Shown one piece after another: positions 53,227 through 61,854 of a stretch of 64,000 bases of DNA. Positions within the stretch are counted from its first letter, which is position 1. Each line of letters starts with the position of its first letter. Source of the DNA: JAUUZQ01 sp964538375. GTDB taxonomy: Bacteria > Bacteroidota > Bacteroidia > Bacteroidales > GCA-2748055. The notes under the pieces are model-generated. The model was not told where the DNA came from. It saw nothing but the letters and a program-made list of their open reading frames with translations, and did no database searches. The DNA is taken from NCBI GenBank assembly GCA_964538375.1, contig CAZIFQ010000005.1, positions 1-64,000 on the forward strand, given 5' to 3'. The position numbers and the translations under genes are program-made.

Positions 53227-54480
53227 ATGATAGGTAGATTGGTAAGAATATTGGCAATGTGCCTTGTTATTTTTCTTCACTTTTCCTGCTCCCGACAAAT
53301 GCTGCCTGCTACTAGCAAGTTGATTGAAACAACAACAGATTCAACAAAGGTAGCACCCGGAGATCTTGTTCCTGTCATATCTCAGGTAGTTGAGGATACA
53401 TCCTCTTTCCTGGTTAAACCTGGAAGAGACTCAAGCTATAATTCTCCGGATTTTCCTGTAGATTCAAGCGTTTTAGACGCTGCATTTGTTTATCTGAAAG
53501 ATGAGCAGGATACCATAGTAATTATAGGTACGGGAGATATCATGCCTGGAACAAATTTTCCTGACAGCAGGTATCTGCCTCCAGGAGGATGTGCTAAACT
53601 TTTTAACCCGGTGCGTGAGGTGCTGCAGTCAGGAGATGTAACCTTTGGAAACCTGGAAGGTGTATTCAGTTCCAATGGCGGAACGGCTAAAAAGTGCAAT
53701 AATCCAAAGACATGCTATGTGTTCCGTATGCCAGATGAGTACCTCGGCTGTATTTTGAATGCAGGATATGATGTGCTGGGTGTGGCCAACAATCATGTAA
53801 ATGATTTTGGATATGAAGGGAGAATAAATACATTCAATTTGCTGGAGGAGTCAGGAGTGCCCTTTGCCGGTTTCATAACAAAACCATCCACAATTTTCGA
53901 AAAAGAAGGAATAATATATGGCTTTGCGGCTTTTGCTCCACACTCCGGAACAGCAAATCTGAAAGATTATGCAGGTGTGGCTAAAATTATAGCAGAGCTC
54001 GAAGATAGCTGCGACATAGTCATTGTCTCTTTTCATGGCGGCGCTGAAGGAAAAGATTACCAGCACATACCTTGCACAGATGAGGTCTACCTGGGATACA
54101 ATCGCGGTAATGCATGCAAATTCGCACATACAGCTGTTGAAGCGGGAGCAGATATCGTATTTGGCCACGGTCCGCATGTTACACGTGCCATGGAGCTTTA
54201 CCAGGACAGACTGATTTGCTATAGTCTTGGTAATTTTTGTACCTATGCCCGCTTCAACCTGAGTGGACCCAATGGACTGGCGCCCATCATTAAAGCGAAT
54301 CTTTCAAAGACTGGTAAATTCCTGGGAGGGGAGATCATCCCGGTATATCAGCCCAGTCCTGGCGGACCAAGGCCTGATCCACAGGGAAGGGTAATCACAA
54401 AAATACAGGATCTGATTGAAGCAGACTTCCCGGAAGGTTACTTGCAAGTGGATGACAATGGTAAAATCAGTATCAAATAA
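53227..54480 (+). CDS. CapA-family lipoprotein (metallophosphatase-like)
   Basis: 417 residues from the ATG at 53227, 1 bp after the preceding stop; a TTG upstream would overlap the M23 gene. A lipoprotein signal ends FLHFSC. The CapA/calcineurin-like domain shows IGTGDIMPGTNFP, FGNLEGVF, GVANNHVNDFGYEG, VSFHGGAEGKDYQ and GHGPHVTRAMELY. CapA proteins take part in polyglutamate capsule assembly in Bacillus, but most Bacteroidota members have no proven function. It overlaps the next start (ATAATG). Confidence 0.88.
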   Translation: MIGRLVRILAMCLVIFLHFSCSRQMLPATSKLIETTTDSTKVAPGDLVPVISQVVEDTSSFLVKPGRDSSYNSPDFPVDSSVLDAAFVYLKDEQDTIVIIGTGDIMPGTNFPDSRYLPPGGCAKLFNPVREVLQSGDVTFGNLEGVFSSNGGTAKKCNNPKTCYVFRMPDEYLGCILNAGYDVLGVANNHVNDFGYEGRINTFNLLEESGVPFAGFITKPSTIFEKEGIIYGFAAFAPHSGTANLKDYAGVAKIIAELEDSCDIVIVSFHGGAEGKDYQHIPCTDEVYLGYNRGNACKFAHTAVEAGADIVFGHGPHVTRAMELYQDRLICYSLGNFCTYARFNLSGPNGLAPIIKANLSKTGKFLGGEIIPVYQPSPGGPRPDPQGRVITKIQDLIEADFPEGYLQVDDNGKISIK

Positions 54481-55922
54481 TGATCTTACGACGTACCATA
54501 CTTTTGCTGTTTACTGCAGCACTGCTGACACCGCTTGCGGGACAGGATGATTCGATTGAGATTCTGAATCAGACTTTTCTAGGGAACTGGGAACGCAACT
54601 ACTATGGAGACGATGCTCCATCGAACCTGGATGTGGTATGGAAGCACTATCTCGGTGAAGGAATAACGGTCATAAGCAGAAACCTTGGCAGTCGTGATTG
54701 GAAAGGGGCGGGCTGGACAGGCCAGCCGCTGATGGTGAGAGAAGGAAATGACACTTTCCTGATCCAGGGAGCTTACGATCACAACCTGAAAAAAATCAAT
54801 GCATCTGACGGTAGGTTGGTCTGGCAATACAAATTCGATGATGTGATTAAGGGAACCGGGACACTATGGTACAATGAAACAGAAACTGACCCGGAACAAA
54901 GATGGATCATTTTGCAGGGAAGCAGGTTGGGAGCTCAAAAAGATCATTTTCTTGATGCTCCAAAGATTTACTCTTACAGGGCTATTTCATACATGACAGG
55001 AAAGGAATTATGGCGTCACAATAGTAAACTTACAAAGAGCTATAGCAGGGATGTGGATGCTTCAGCCCTGATCTGGAACGACACTGCTTATATCGGACTG
55101 GAGAATTCATTCTTCACCGTTTTCAATCCTGATCCCGATTCTGCATATACAAATAACGAGTATCGTTACCCCCTGATCTACCAGCAAAAAATATTGTATA
55201 CACAGGAGGATGTAATTAGTCACCGTAACAATGTGGTGACTGAAGCTTCTCCATGTAAAATCGGAAGAATGATTTATGTCTCATCAGGCGCCGGTCATGT
55301 CTGGGGCTATGATATGGACAGGAAAGAGCTAAACTGGGATTTCTTTGTTGGATCAGATATGGATGGTTCACCTGTAGTTACTTCCGACAGTTGTCTGCTC
55401 GTTTCAGTTGAGAAACAATATATTGAGGGAGAAGGTGGTATATTGAAATTGGATCCCTCCAAAAAGCCGGAAGATGCCGTGGTGTGGTACTTCCCGGTGC
55501 CGGATAAGGAATTTGCCAGCTGGATGGGTGGTATTATTGGTACGGCCTCAATAACAGACAGTTATAATGATCTAAATTTGGCTGCTTTTATGTCAATTGA
55601 TGGGAAATTGAACGTGATCAGGCATGACTCATTTTCGGATTCAACTGGCTTAGGCCCTGACGGAAAAACTAGCTATCCAACACCTGAACACCTGTTTTCA
55701 TATGATATAGGGCCATCTATTTCAACACCCCTTTTTACAAAAGATCGTTTGGTGGCTTGTGGATATCACGGAATTTTTCTCTTCGGCTACGATGAGGAGG
55801 GTAATTTCGAATTACTGGATAAGAAACCGTTTGTCATAGAATCAACGCCATTTATTTCTAATAAGCGAATCTATATTGCTTCAAAAAATGGTTATCTTTA
55901 TTGTTTAGGTACAAAAGATTGA
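54480..55922 (+). CDS. exported PQQ-type beta-propeller protein
   Basis: 480 residues with a signal peptide (RRTILLLFTAALLTPLAGQ, about 4-22). Repeated PQQ/BamB-like blades are seen: INASDGRLVWQYKFDD, MTGKELWRHNSK, VWGYDMDRKELNWDFFVG, GYLYCLG. No enzyme motif was seen. It is translationally coupled to the CapA-like gene before it, so both probably act on the same envelope process. The role could be scaffold or sensor. Confidence 0.82.
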   Translation: MILRRTILLLFTAALLTPLAGQDDSIEILNQTFLGNWERNYYGDDAPSNLDVVWKHYLGEGITVISRNLGSRDWKGAGWTGQPLMVREGNDTFLIQGAYDHNLKKINASDGRLVWQYKFDDVIKGTGTLWYNETETDPEQRWIILQGSRLGAQKDHFLDAPKIYSYRAISYMTGKELWRHNSKLTKSYSRDVDASALIWNDTAYIGLENSFFTVFNPDPDSAYTNNEYRYPLIYQQKILYTQEDVISHRNNVVTEASPCKIGRMIYVSSGAGHVWGYDMDRKELNWDFFVGSDMDGSPVVTSDSCLLVSVEKQYIEGEGGILKLDPSKKPEDAVVWYFPVPDKEFASWMGGIIGTASITDSYNDLNLAAFMSIDGKLNVIRHDSFSDSTGLGPDGKTSYPTPEHLFSYDIGPSISTPLFTKDRLVACGYHGIFLFGYDEEGNFELLDKKPFVIESTPFISNKRIYIASKNGYLYCLGTKD

Positions 55923-55974
55923 TACTGTGCGCATTTTTTTATAATTTGTGATGTTTTAGCGAAATTTCAAACAA

Positions 55975-56310
55975 ATGCCCTACAAGGAAAAAAAGGTAGA
56001 AAAGTTATACTATTCCATTGGTGAGGTAGCCAATATGTTCACGGTCAATACCTCGCTGATCCGATTCTGGGAAAAGGAGTTTGATATTATCAAGCCCAAA
56101 AAGAACAAGAAAGGGAACCGGCTATTTACTCAAAAAGATATTGATAACTTCCACCTGATCTTCCACCTGGTGAAGGAGAAAGGGATGACCCTGAAGGGTG
56201 CCCAGAAAAAGCTAAAGGAGAACAAAGACGAACAGGAGCATGATTTCGAGATTATCAAATCACTTGAAGAGATCAAAGAGATGTTGCTCTTGGTAAAGGA
56301 AACAATTTAG
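55975..56310 (+). CDS. MerR-family regulator, short form
   Basis: 111 residues. The winged helix YYSIGEVANMFTVNTSLIRFWEKEFDIIKPKK is at about 12-43, followed by GNRLFTQKDID and a coiled-coil helix to the end. No metal- or drug-binding C-terminus is present. Bacteroidota commonly have this short MerR near alaS and M23 genes. Its target is unknown; the envelope genes just upstream are candidates. Confidence 0.9.
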   Translation: MPYKEKKVEKLYYSIGEVANMFTVNTSLIRFWEKEFDIIKPKKNKKGNRLFTQKDIDNFHLIFHLVKEKGMTLKGAQKKLKENKDEQEHDFEIIKSLEEIKEMLLLVKETI

Positions 56311-56409
56311 CCCCTGGCTTGTCATCTATCAAACAGCAAGGTGGCAATCATAATGAGATACTTTCATGCGGCCATGCATTTTTTCAATTCCATTTTTAAT
56401 TCTTAGCAA

Positions 56410-57504
56410 ATGAAGTTAAAAGAGATAAGTGCTTTTCTCGAGCGATATGCTCCCCTGATGTACCAGGAATCATACGATAATTCCGGCTTGCAGGTGGGAG
56501 ACTATTCCATGGAGCTTACTGGTGCTTTGCTTACCCTGGATGTAACTGAAGAGCTTATGGAGGAAGCCCTGGAGAAAGGAGTCAACCTGGTTATAGCTCA
56601 CCACCCGGTTATCTTTGAGGGAGTTAAATCTCTGACCGGCAAAAACATGTCGGAAAGAGTAATCATGACCGCTATAAAGAATGACATTGCCATTTATGCT
56701 GCCCACACCAACATTGATGCTGTAAGTAATGGTGTAAACGGGAAGATTTGTGAGAAACTGGAGCTGGAGAATTGCAGAATTCTTGAACCGCTGGAGTCAG
56801 TATTAAAAAAGCTGGTTGTTTTTGTTCCTCTTTCCCATGCAGAAAAAGTTCGTGAAGCGATGTTTGAAAATGGTGGAGGACAGATTGGCGAGTATGATAA
56901 CTGCAGCTTTAACATGGAGGGAAAGGGAACTTTCAGGGGGGGAGAGCATACAAATCCATTTGTAGGAGAGAAAGGGAGCATGCACACCGAGGAAGAGGTG
57001 AGGATAGAGACCATCTTCCCGAGCCACGAAAAAGGCAGGGTAATAGGTGCTATGCTCCAGGCACATCCATACGAGGAAGTGGCCTATGATATTTATCCAC
57101 TGGAAAATAAATTTAAGAAGGTGGGAATGGGGATGGTGGGTGAGTTGAAGAAAGAGATGTCTGAGGAGGAATTTCTGCAAGAACTGAAAAAGATATTTTC
57201 TACGGGTTGTATAAAGCATACTGCACTTTTAGGTAAGAAAATCAAGAAAGTCGCGGTGAGTGGAGGTGCGGGAAGTTTTCTTTTGAGAAAAGCAATCTCC
57301 TCCGGGGCTGATATTTTTGTGAGTGGTGACTTCAAATATCACCAGTTTTTTGATGCTGAAGGGCGTATAATTATTGCAGATATCGGACATTTTGAGAGCG
57401 AACAATTCACGCGGGAGCTTTTTTATGAATTACTTACGAAAAAATTCCCTAAATTTGCAGTCCATTTATCAGACGTGAATACAAATCCAATAAAATATTT
57501 CTAA
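56410..57504 (+). CDS. Nif3-like dinuclear metal-centre protein (NIF3/YbgI)
   Basis: 364 residues with the NIF3 motifs VIAHHPVIFEGVK and YAAHTNIDAVSNGVN in the first half and SGDFKYHQFFDAEGRIIIADIGHFESEQ in the last, which supply the metal ligands. An inserted PII/CutA1-like domain lies at about 130-230, as in long family members. Function is unproven, with hydrolase or GTP cyclohydrolase-type activity proposed. It is 3 bp before the zinc-ribbon gene. Confidence 0.92.
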   Translation: MKLKEISAFLERYAPLMYQESYDNSGLQVGDYSMELTGALLTLDVTEELMEEALEKGVNLVIAHHPVIFEGVKSLTGKNMSERVIMTAIKNDIAIYAAHTNIDAVSNGVNGKICEKLELENCRILEPLESVLKKLVVFVPLSHAEKVREAMFENGGGQIGEYDNCSFNMEGKGTFRGGEHTNPFVGEKGSMHTEEEVRIETIFPSHEKGRVIGAMLQAHPYEEVAYDIYPLENKFKKVGMGMVGELKKEMSEEEFLQELKKIFSTGCIKHTALLGKKIKKVAVSGGAGSFLLRKAISSGADIFVSGDFKYHQFFDAEGRIIIADIGHFESEQFTRELFYELLTKKFPKFAVHLSDVNTNPIKYF

Positions 57505-57507
57505 TCG

Positions 57508-58281
57508 ATGGCAAAAGCTAAGACAAAAGCAGAAGCTCCTGAAATGACAATTGAAGAGAAACTTAGAGCACTTTTTGAATTGCAACAGGTAGATACTTCA
57601 GTAGATAAGATTAAGATACTCAGAGGTGAATTACCTTTAGAGGTGCAGGACCTTGAAGATGAGATTGAAGGACTTCAGACAAGGATATCAAAGTATGAAG
57701 AGGATATCGAAGGACAGGATAAATCTATTAGCGGAAAGAAGCTGGAAATTACCAATTCAGAAGGGCTGATCAAAAAGTATGAAGAGCAGCAGAACAACGT
57801 TAAAAATAACAGGGAATTTGATTCACTCTCCAAAGAGATAGAGTTCCAAACCCTGGAGATTGAACTCTGTGAGAAAAGAATCAGGGAGTTTACTGCCCAG
57901 ATTTCTGAGAAGAAAGAGATCATCGCCGAATCATCAGTCATTCTTGGTGAGCGTATCGGAGATCTTGATACCAAGAAGAAGGAACTGGATGAGATTGTAG
58001 CGGAAACGAAGAAAGAAGAAGAAAAGCTGAACAAAAAGTCAGCAGCCATCCAGGAAATAATTGATCCAAGGTTATTGACAGCTTATCATAAGATCAAGGG
58101 AAATGCCCGTAACCACCTGGCAGTTGTTCCTGTTGAAAGAGATGCATGCGGCGGGTGCTACAACAAGATCCCACCACAGCGTCAGCTTGATATCGCTTCA
58201 CGCAAAAAGATTATCGTTTGCGAATACTGTGGTAGAATTTTGGTTGATGACGAGATTCTGGAAACTGCAGCTAAGAAATAG
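57508..58281 (+). CDS. coiled-coil zinc-ribbon protein
   Basis: 257 residues. Long coiled coil from about 20 to 190, rich in Glu and Lys, then a C4 zinc ribbon (ACGGCYNKIPPQ and VCEYCGRILVDDE, about 210-248). The domain order matches the CT398/Slp-like zinc-ribbon family, often paired with nif3 in Bacteroidota and Chlamydiae. Function unknown; the family is sometimes linked to nucleic-acid handling or secretion. Confidence 0.88.
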   Translation: MAKAKTKAEAPEMTIEEKLRALFELQQVDTSVDKIKILRGELPLEVQDLEDEIEGLQTRISKYEEDIEGQDKSISGKKLEITNSEGLIKKYEEQQNNVKNNREFDSLSKEIEFQTLEIELCEKRIREFTAQISEKKEIIAESSVILGERIGDLDTKKKELDEIVAETKKEEEKLNKKSAAIQEIIDPRLLTAYHKIKGNARNHLAVVPVERDACGGCYNKIPPQRQLDIASRKKIIVCEYCGRILVDDEILETAAKK

Positions 58282-58302
58282 AAGATTTTTTTAATCAATA
58301 TA

Positions 58303-58335
58303 AAAGAGACCGGCTCATTGAGACGGTCTTTTTTT
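58303..58335 (+). terminator. terminator of the Nif3/zinc-ribbon operon
   Basis: Stem AGACCG / CGGTCT (58307-58312 with 58324-58329) with an inner CTC/GAG pairing in the loop, then a T7 tract. Confidence 0.85.
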
Positions 58336-58345
58336 GTTACCCTGG

Positions 58346-59440
58346 TTACCTCTTCCAGTCACTTTCAATATTTCCCTCCAAATTATTCCTCGTATCCTCC
58401 AGGAAAAGCAGCATCTTTTTCACATCCGTACTTTCCATTTTGATTTCGCTTTGCATGCTTGAATCTATGGCAGCAGGGATCAATTGGAAGGCAGTGCCGT
58501 TTTTAAGTTGAGGTTTGTAAACCCATATAGGCAGGTAGGAATAATCAGTGATGTAGGTGGAGTCGGATTTCTCAAGGGTCATTTCAACCATGATACCGCC
58601 GTCGGTGTATCTTTTTCTCTGGTTGGAAATCATGTTTCCCATGGAATAGGCCACCAGGTTTTTTCTTTGCTCCATTCTTATAGGTTGAACCACATGGGGG
58701 TGGGATCCGATGATGGCATCTGTACCATTTTTCAGCAGAAATTCTGCTATTGACCTCTGTTTGCTGTTTTCTTTCCGTTCATACTCATTTCCCCAGTGCA
58801 TCAGGACAATTATAAAGTCCGGCTTCGCAGTCCTGGCTTTTGCCAGGTCAATTTTTATTTGTGCAGTATCAATATAGTTTACAATATTCGGAGCCGTTAC
58901 CTTAATTCCATTTGTGCCATAAGTATAATTCAGAAATGCCAGGCGGATTCCGTTTTTCTCAACGATCAGGGGATAATGAATAGATCTCTCTTGCAGGTTT
59001 TTAAATACTCCTGAATGTATGATTCCTGCAGAATCCAGTGTAGTTAGTGTTCTTTCCAGTCCCTTTTTGCGTCTGTCAATGGCGTGATTGTTGGCATGCA
59101 CCAATATATCGAAACCCACACGCTTTAGTTCAAGAGCCAGTTCATCAGGACTGGAAAATGCCGGATAACCTTTATATGGTGGACCAGCCAGCGTTACCTC
59201 AAGGTTTCCAATGGCAATATCTGCAGAAGAAATCAAGGGTTCAAGGTATTGAAAACAGCTGCTGTAATTATATTCACCCGCACCTTGCTTTTTTGCAGAT
59301 TCAATCTGTGTATCATGACCCATAATATCTCCGGCAAAGAGAAGTGTTAGTTGTTGCCCATGCAATGATAAATGCGATAAATTTGCCAAAAAAAGGACAA
59401 AAACTAAAAATATCTGTTTTTCTATATTCCTCACAATCAA
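58346..59440 (-). CDS. CapA-family exported protein
   Basis: 364 residues with a signal peptide ending near residue 29 (VFVLFLANLSHLSLHGQQ). CapA-type metallophosphatase motifs: LLFAGDIMGHDTQ, IAIGNLEVTLAGPP, LVHANNHAIDRRKKG, IIVLMHWGNEYER and IIGSHPHVVQPIR. It is a second CapA-like gene in this window but shares only the core motifs with the lipoprotein at 53227-54480. Convergent with the zinc-ribbon gene. Capsule-type function is unproven. Confidence 0.88.
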   Translation of the reverse strand: MIVRNIEKQIFLVFVLFLANLSHLSLHGQQLTLLFAGDIMGHDTQIESAKKQGAGEYNYSSCFQYLEPLISSADIAIGNLEVTLAGPPYKGYPAFSSPDELALELKRVGFDILVHANNHAIDRRKKGLERTLTTLDSAGIIHSGVFKNLQERSIHYPLIVEKNGIRLAFLNYTYGTNGIKVTAPNIVNYIDTAQIKIDLAKARTAKPDFIIVLMHWGNEYERKENSKQRSIAEFLLKNGTDAIIGSHPHVVQPIRMEQRKNLVAYSMGNMISNQRKRYTDGGIMVEMTLEKSDSTYITDYSYLPIWVYKPQLKNGTAFQLIPAAIDSSMQSEIKMESTDVKKMLLFLEDTRNNLEGNIESDWKR

Positions 59441-59462
59441 TAAGTAAAAGTTAGTTAATTAT

Positions 59463-59492
59463 GTAATTAATTACGTAATTAATTACGTAATT
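59463..59492. repeat. tandem 12-bp self-palindrome
   Basis: GTAATTAATTAC, a perfect palindrome, occurs at 59463-59474 and 59475-59486, then GTAATT. It lies 22 bp upstream of the CapA-like gene (minus strand) and 27 bp past the TPM gene. Confidence 0.9.
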
Positions 59493-59518
59493 CCTGCTTC
59501 CCGATTCATTTGTCAGGA

Positions 59519-60307
59519 TTACCAGCTCCCTCCGGCACCGCCGCCGCCAAATGAACCACCGCCGCCTCCTGTGAAGCCGCCTCCAAAGCCGCCGCTCCCG
59601 GAGGAGAAGTTACCAAAGCTTCCACTGCTGCGCGAGCCGCTGCTCATCATGCCTAAGGCGATCCAGAATGGCAGGTTGCTCCTGCTTCCCATACCGGCAC
59701 TCCTGCGTCTCCTGGAACCAAATATCATGACAAGCCAGAAAATGATAAAGAAAATACTTCCGATGGCTGAGCCAACAGCTGAGCTTCCTGATTGTTCCCG
59801 GTATTCATCAGCTGTGAATTTTCCATCCAACAGGCCAATTAGTACGTCTGTTGCCTGGTCTATCCCCTCGTAGTAGTTACCCTCTTCGAAGTAAGGGACG
59901 ATCTCATTTTCCACAATTCTCTTGGCGATGGCATCAGGTACATACTCCTCAAGTCCGTAACCATTAGATATAAACACATCACGTGCCTGCATATCCATGA
60001 GGATCAGCAAGCCGTTGTCTTTTCCTTTTTGTCCGATGGACCATTTTTCTCCTATCTCAGGTCCCAGCTGACTAACAGAATATCCATTGTTCTCGCTTAT
60101 GGTAGCTATAAATATCTGTGTTGAACTCCTGTACTGAAATGAGTTGAGTTTCTGGTTAAGCTGTTGTAATTCAGCACTATTAAAGACCTTTGCGTAATCA
60201 TTGACCCAGTTGCCTGGTGCATCCGGAACCGGCAGACCAGTGCCTTGTCCGAACATTGTGCCCGATACCAACAGTATGATAAAAAAGGCAATATTTTTGT
60301 GTTTCAT
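59519..60307 (-). CDS. TPM-domain membrane protein, glycine-rich tail
   Basis: 262 residues from the ATG at 60307, which has GGAG 9 bp upstream. Signal peptide (KNIAFFIILLVSGTMFG), TPM domain (about 25-160: VNDYAKVFNSAELQQLNQKL, GLLILMDMQARDVFISNGYGLE), a membrane helix near 179-197 and a tail of glycine and serine-glycine repeats ending GGSW. TPM (YgcG-like) proteins occur with LemA, as here, and may handle membrane-protein or photosystem-type repair; function is unknown. Third gene of the lemA-TPM-TPM cluster. Confidence 0.9.
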   Translation of the reverse strand: MKHKNIAFFIILLVSGTMFGQGTGLPVPDAPGNWVNDYAKVFNSAELQQLNQKLNSFQYRSSTQIFIATISENNGYSVSQLGPEIGEKWSIGQKGKDNGLLILMDMQARDVFISNGYGLEEYVPDAIAKRIVENEIVPYFEEGNYYEGIDQATDVLIGLLDGKFTADEYREQSGSSAVGSAIGSIFFIIFWLVMIFGSRRRRSAGMGSRSNLPFWIALGMMSSGSRSSGSFGNFSSGSGGFGGGFTGGGGGSFGGGGAGGSW

Positions 60308-60308
60308 T

Positions 60309-60749
60309 TTATTCATCTCCAAAAGATATTTCGTCAGAAAGCTCATTCACATCTTCCGACTGGTATGGAAAATGTTCCTTTAATTGTTCCCCGGCCATAG
60401 CAATTCCTTTTTCAAGACCATCAGCGAATTTTTCTTCCTTGAATTCCAACAGCATGGCTTCCTTGATATTATCCCAGAAATCGTCCGGTGTAACGGCATT
60501 GATGCCTGCATCACCCAGAATCGCAAATTTTTGGTTCTTAATGGCGAGGTAGAACAGCACTCCATTGCGCTGCGCTGTCTTGTGCATGGATAGTTTTTCG
60601 AACCATTTGGCAGCGACATCCATTACATCCATCTTACAGTGATTATCTATGTGTAATCGTATCTCTCCCGAGGTATTCAGTTCTGCACCGGAGATGGCCT
60701 CTTTCAGACGCACCTTTTCCTCCTTGGTGAAAAAATTTATTGCTGGCAT
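60309..60749 (-). CDS. TPM-domain protein, short form
   Basis: 146 residues with the TPM core: LKEAISGAELNTSGEIRLHID, GVLFYLAIKNQKFAILGDAGINAVTP, and FKEEKFADGLEKGIAMAGEQLKEHFPY. No signal peptide or membrane helix was seen, unlike the next gene. It is immediately upstream of the longer TPM gene (1-bp gap or overlap, depending on start). Confidence 0.88.
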   Translation of the reverse strand: MPAINFFTKEEKVRLKEAISGAELNTSGEIRLHIDNHCKMDVMDVAAKWFEKLSMHKTAQRNGVLFYLAIKNQKFAILGDAGINAVTPDDFWDNIKEAMLLEFKEEKFADGLEKGIAMAGEQLKEHFPYQSEDVNELSDEISFGDE

Positions 60750-60802
60750 TTATTTTAATTATTGATATACAATTCAAAAACTACAGTATCGTTGTTCCCT
60801 AC

Positions 60803-60862
60803 GCTCAACTCTCAATACTCAACACTCAACACTCAACTTTCAACGCTCCACGCTCCATGCTC
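60803..60862. repeat. short pyrimidine-rich direct repeats between lemA and TPM
   Basis: Repeats of CAACTCTCAA/CAACACTCAA type, then CACGCTCCA/CATGCTCCA units, lie in the 115-bp gap. They are degenerate, with no obvious phased period. Confidence 0.6.
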
Positions 60863-60864
60863 CA

Positions 60865-61452
60865 CTAAAAAACTACTTCCGGAGCAGTTTCGCTACCTTC
60901 TGCTGATTCAAAATATCCTGCTTGTTCCATCCCTGCCATATTTGCAATCATGCTTTTTGGAATACGGCGTATGGTGGCGTTGAAGTCTTTAACATACTCA
61001 TTGAACTTCCTTCTTTCCACAGATATCCTGTTCTCGGTCCCTTCCAATTGTGCCTGCAGCTCAAGGAAGTTCTGATTAGCTTTCAGGTCTGGATAGCGTT
61101 CAATTGTAACCAGTAATCTTGATAAAGCGGAGCTGACCCCCTGCTGTGCATTTTCAAACTGTGCAATGGCTTCTGGTGTCAGGTTTGACGGATCAATAGT
61201 TACACTGGTAGCTTTGGCCCTGGCCTCGATAACCTGGGTGAGCGTCTCCTGTTCGAAATCTGCATATCCCTTTACCGTATTAACCAGGTTAGGAATCAAA
61301 TCTGCCCTGCGCTGGTACGAAGTTTCAACATTTGCCCACTGCCCATTAATAGCTTCTTCTTTGATAACCAGCCCGTTATAAATGCTAACTCCCCAGAGGA
61401 CCAACAGTATAACACCGATGAGGACATAAATCCATGTTCTATTCTTTTTCAT
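60865..61452 (-). CDS. lemA: LemA family protein
   Basis: 195 residues from the ATG at 61452 (MKKNRTWIYV). The longer frame upstream adds 59 residues with no family likeness. One N-terminal helix (about 7-24) is followed by the helical LemA core (VETSYQRRADLIPNLVNTVKGY, ETLTQVIEARAKATSV, PDLKANQNFLELQAQLEGTENRISVERRKFNEYVKDFN). LemA proteins are membrane-anchored, of unknown biochemistry. Starts the lemA-TPM-TPM cluster. Confidence 0.93.
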   Translation of the reverse strand: MKKNRTWIYVLIGVILLVLWGVSIYNGLVIKEEAINGQWANVETSYQRRADLIPNLVNTVKGYADFEQETLTQVIEARAKATSVTIDPSNLTPEAIAQFENAQQGVSSALSRLLVTIERYPDLKANQNFLELQAQLEGTENRISVERRKFNEYVKDFNATIRRIPKSMIANMAGMEQAGYFESAEGSETAPEVVF

Positions 61453-61540
61453 CTGTTTATAATTTTTTATTTTTTTCAAAAATAGGAAACTTTTTACTGT
61501 TAGGGCCAGGGATATAGAATTTAAGGTGAAAAATCGGTGA

Positions 61541-61765
61541 ACTGCGATCGGCTTGAAAGTTTTTACCAGGTCCGGTGCAGCACTTCGAATAGCAGCAGGC
61601 ATGAGTTTTCCATGGCCTTTATTGACCATTCTATTTGCTATTCCACGGTTTTTGCGAAATGCAATGTATGATTTGATTGCGAGAAACCGTTACAGCTGGT
61701 TTGGAAAATTGGACACTTGCTTTATTCCCGGTGAGAGGGATAAGGAGAGATTTTTGGATGTTTGA
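61541..61765 (+). pseudogene. 5'-truncated DCC-family thiol-disulfide oxidoreductase remnant
   Basis: Reads VFTRSGAALRIAAG, then FPWPLLTILFAIPRFLRN, AMYDLIARNRYSWFGK and LDTCFIPG, which match the C-terminal half of the DCC (DUF393) family. The N-terminal half with the DCxxC-type site is missing; the frame is closed by TGA at 61538-61540 and the sequence before it does not resemble the family in any frame I examined. No ATG start lies at the expected place. Best read as a decayed or rearranged gene; a short functional product is unlikely. Confidence 0.75.
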
Positions 61766-61833
61766 TCAATGTATCAGTGTAATACTATTCTATTGATATG
61801 TTTTATAAAACTAATTTTCCACTTCGAAAATCG

Positions 61834-61842
61834 TAATTTTGT
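61834..61842 (+). promoter_or_regulatory. candidate -7 box before hutU
   Basis: TAATTTTGT fits TAnnTTTG 12 bp before the start codon at 61855. The implied leader would be only a few bases, so the second ATG (61861) may be used instead. Confidence 0.3.
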
Positions 61843-61854
61843 GCATTCAAAATA

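Larger units (their letters stand above)
61453..61854. other. gap holding a gene remnant and the hutU promoter region
   Basis: About 400 bp between lemA (minus) and hutU (plus). It contains a truncated DCC-family remnant (61541-61765) and a candidate hutU promoter at 61834. No RNA gene was seen. Confidence 0.7.

Noticed and set aside
61453..61629. 59-codon N-terminal extension of lemA
   Set aside because: The added residues do not resemble LemA, while MKKNRTWIYV at 61452 starts a normal membrane helix.
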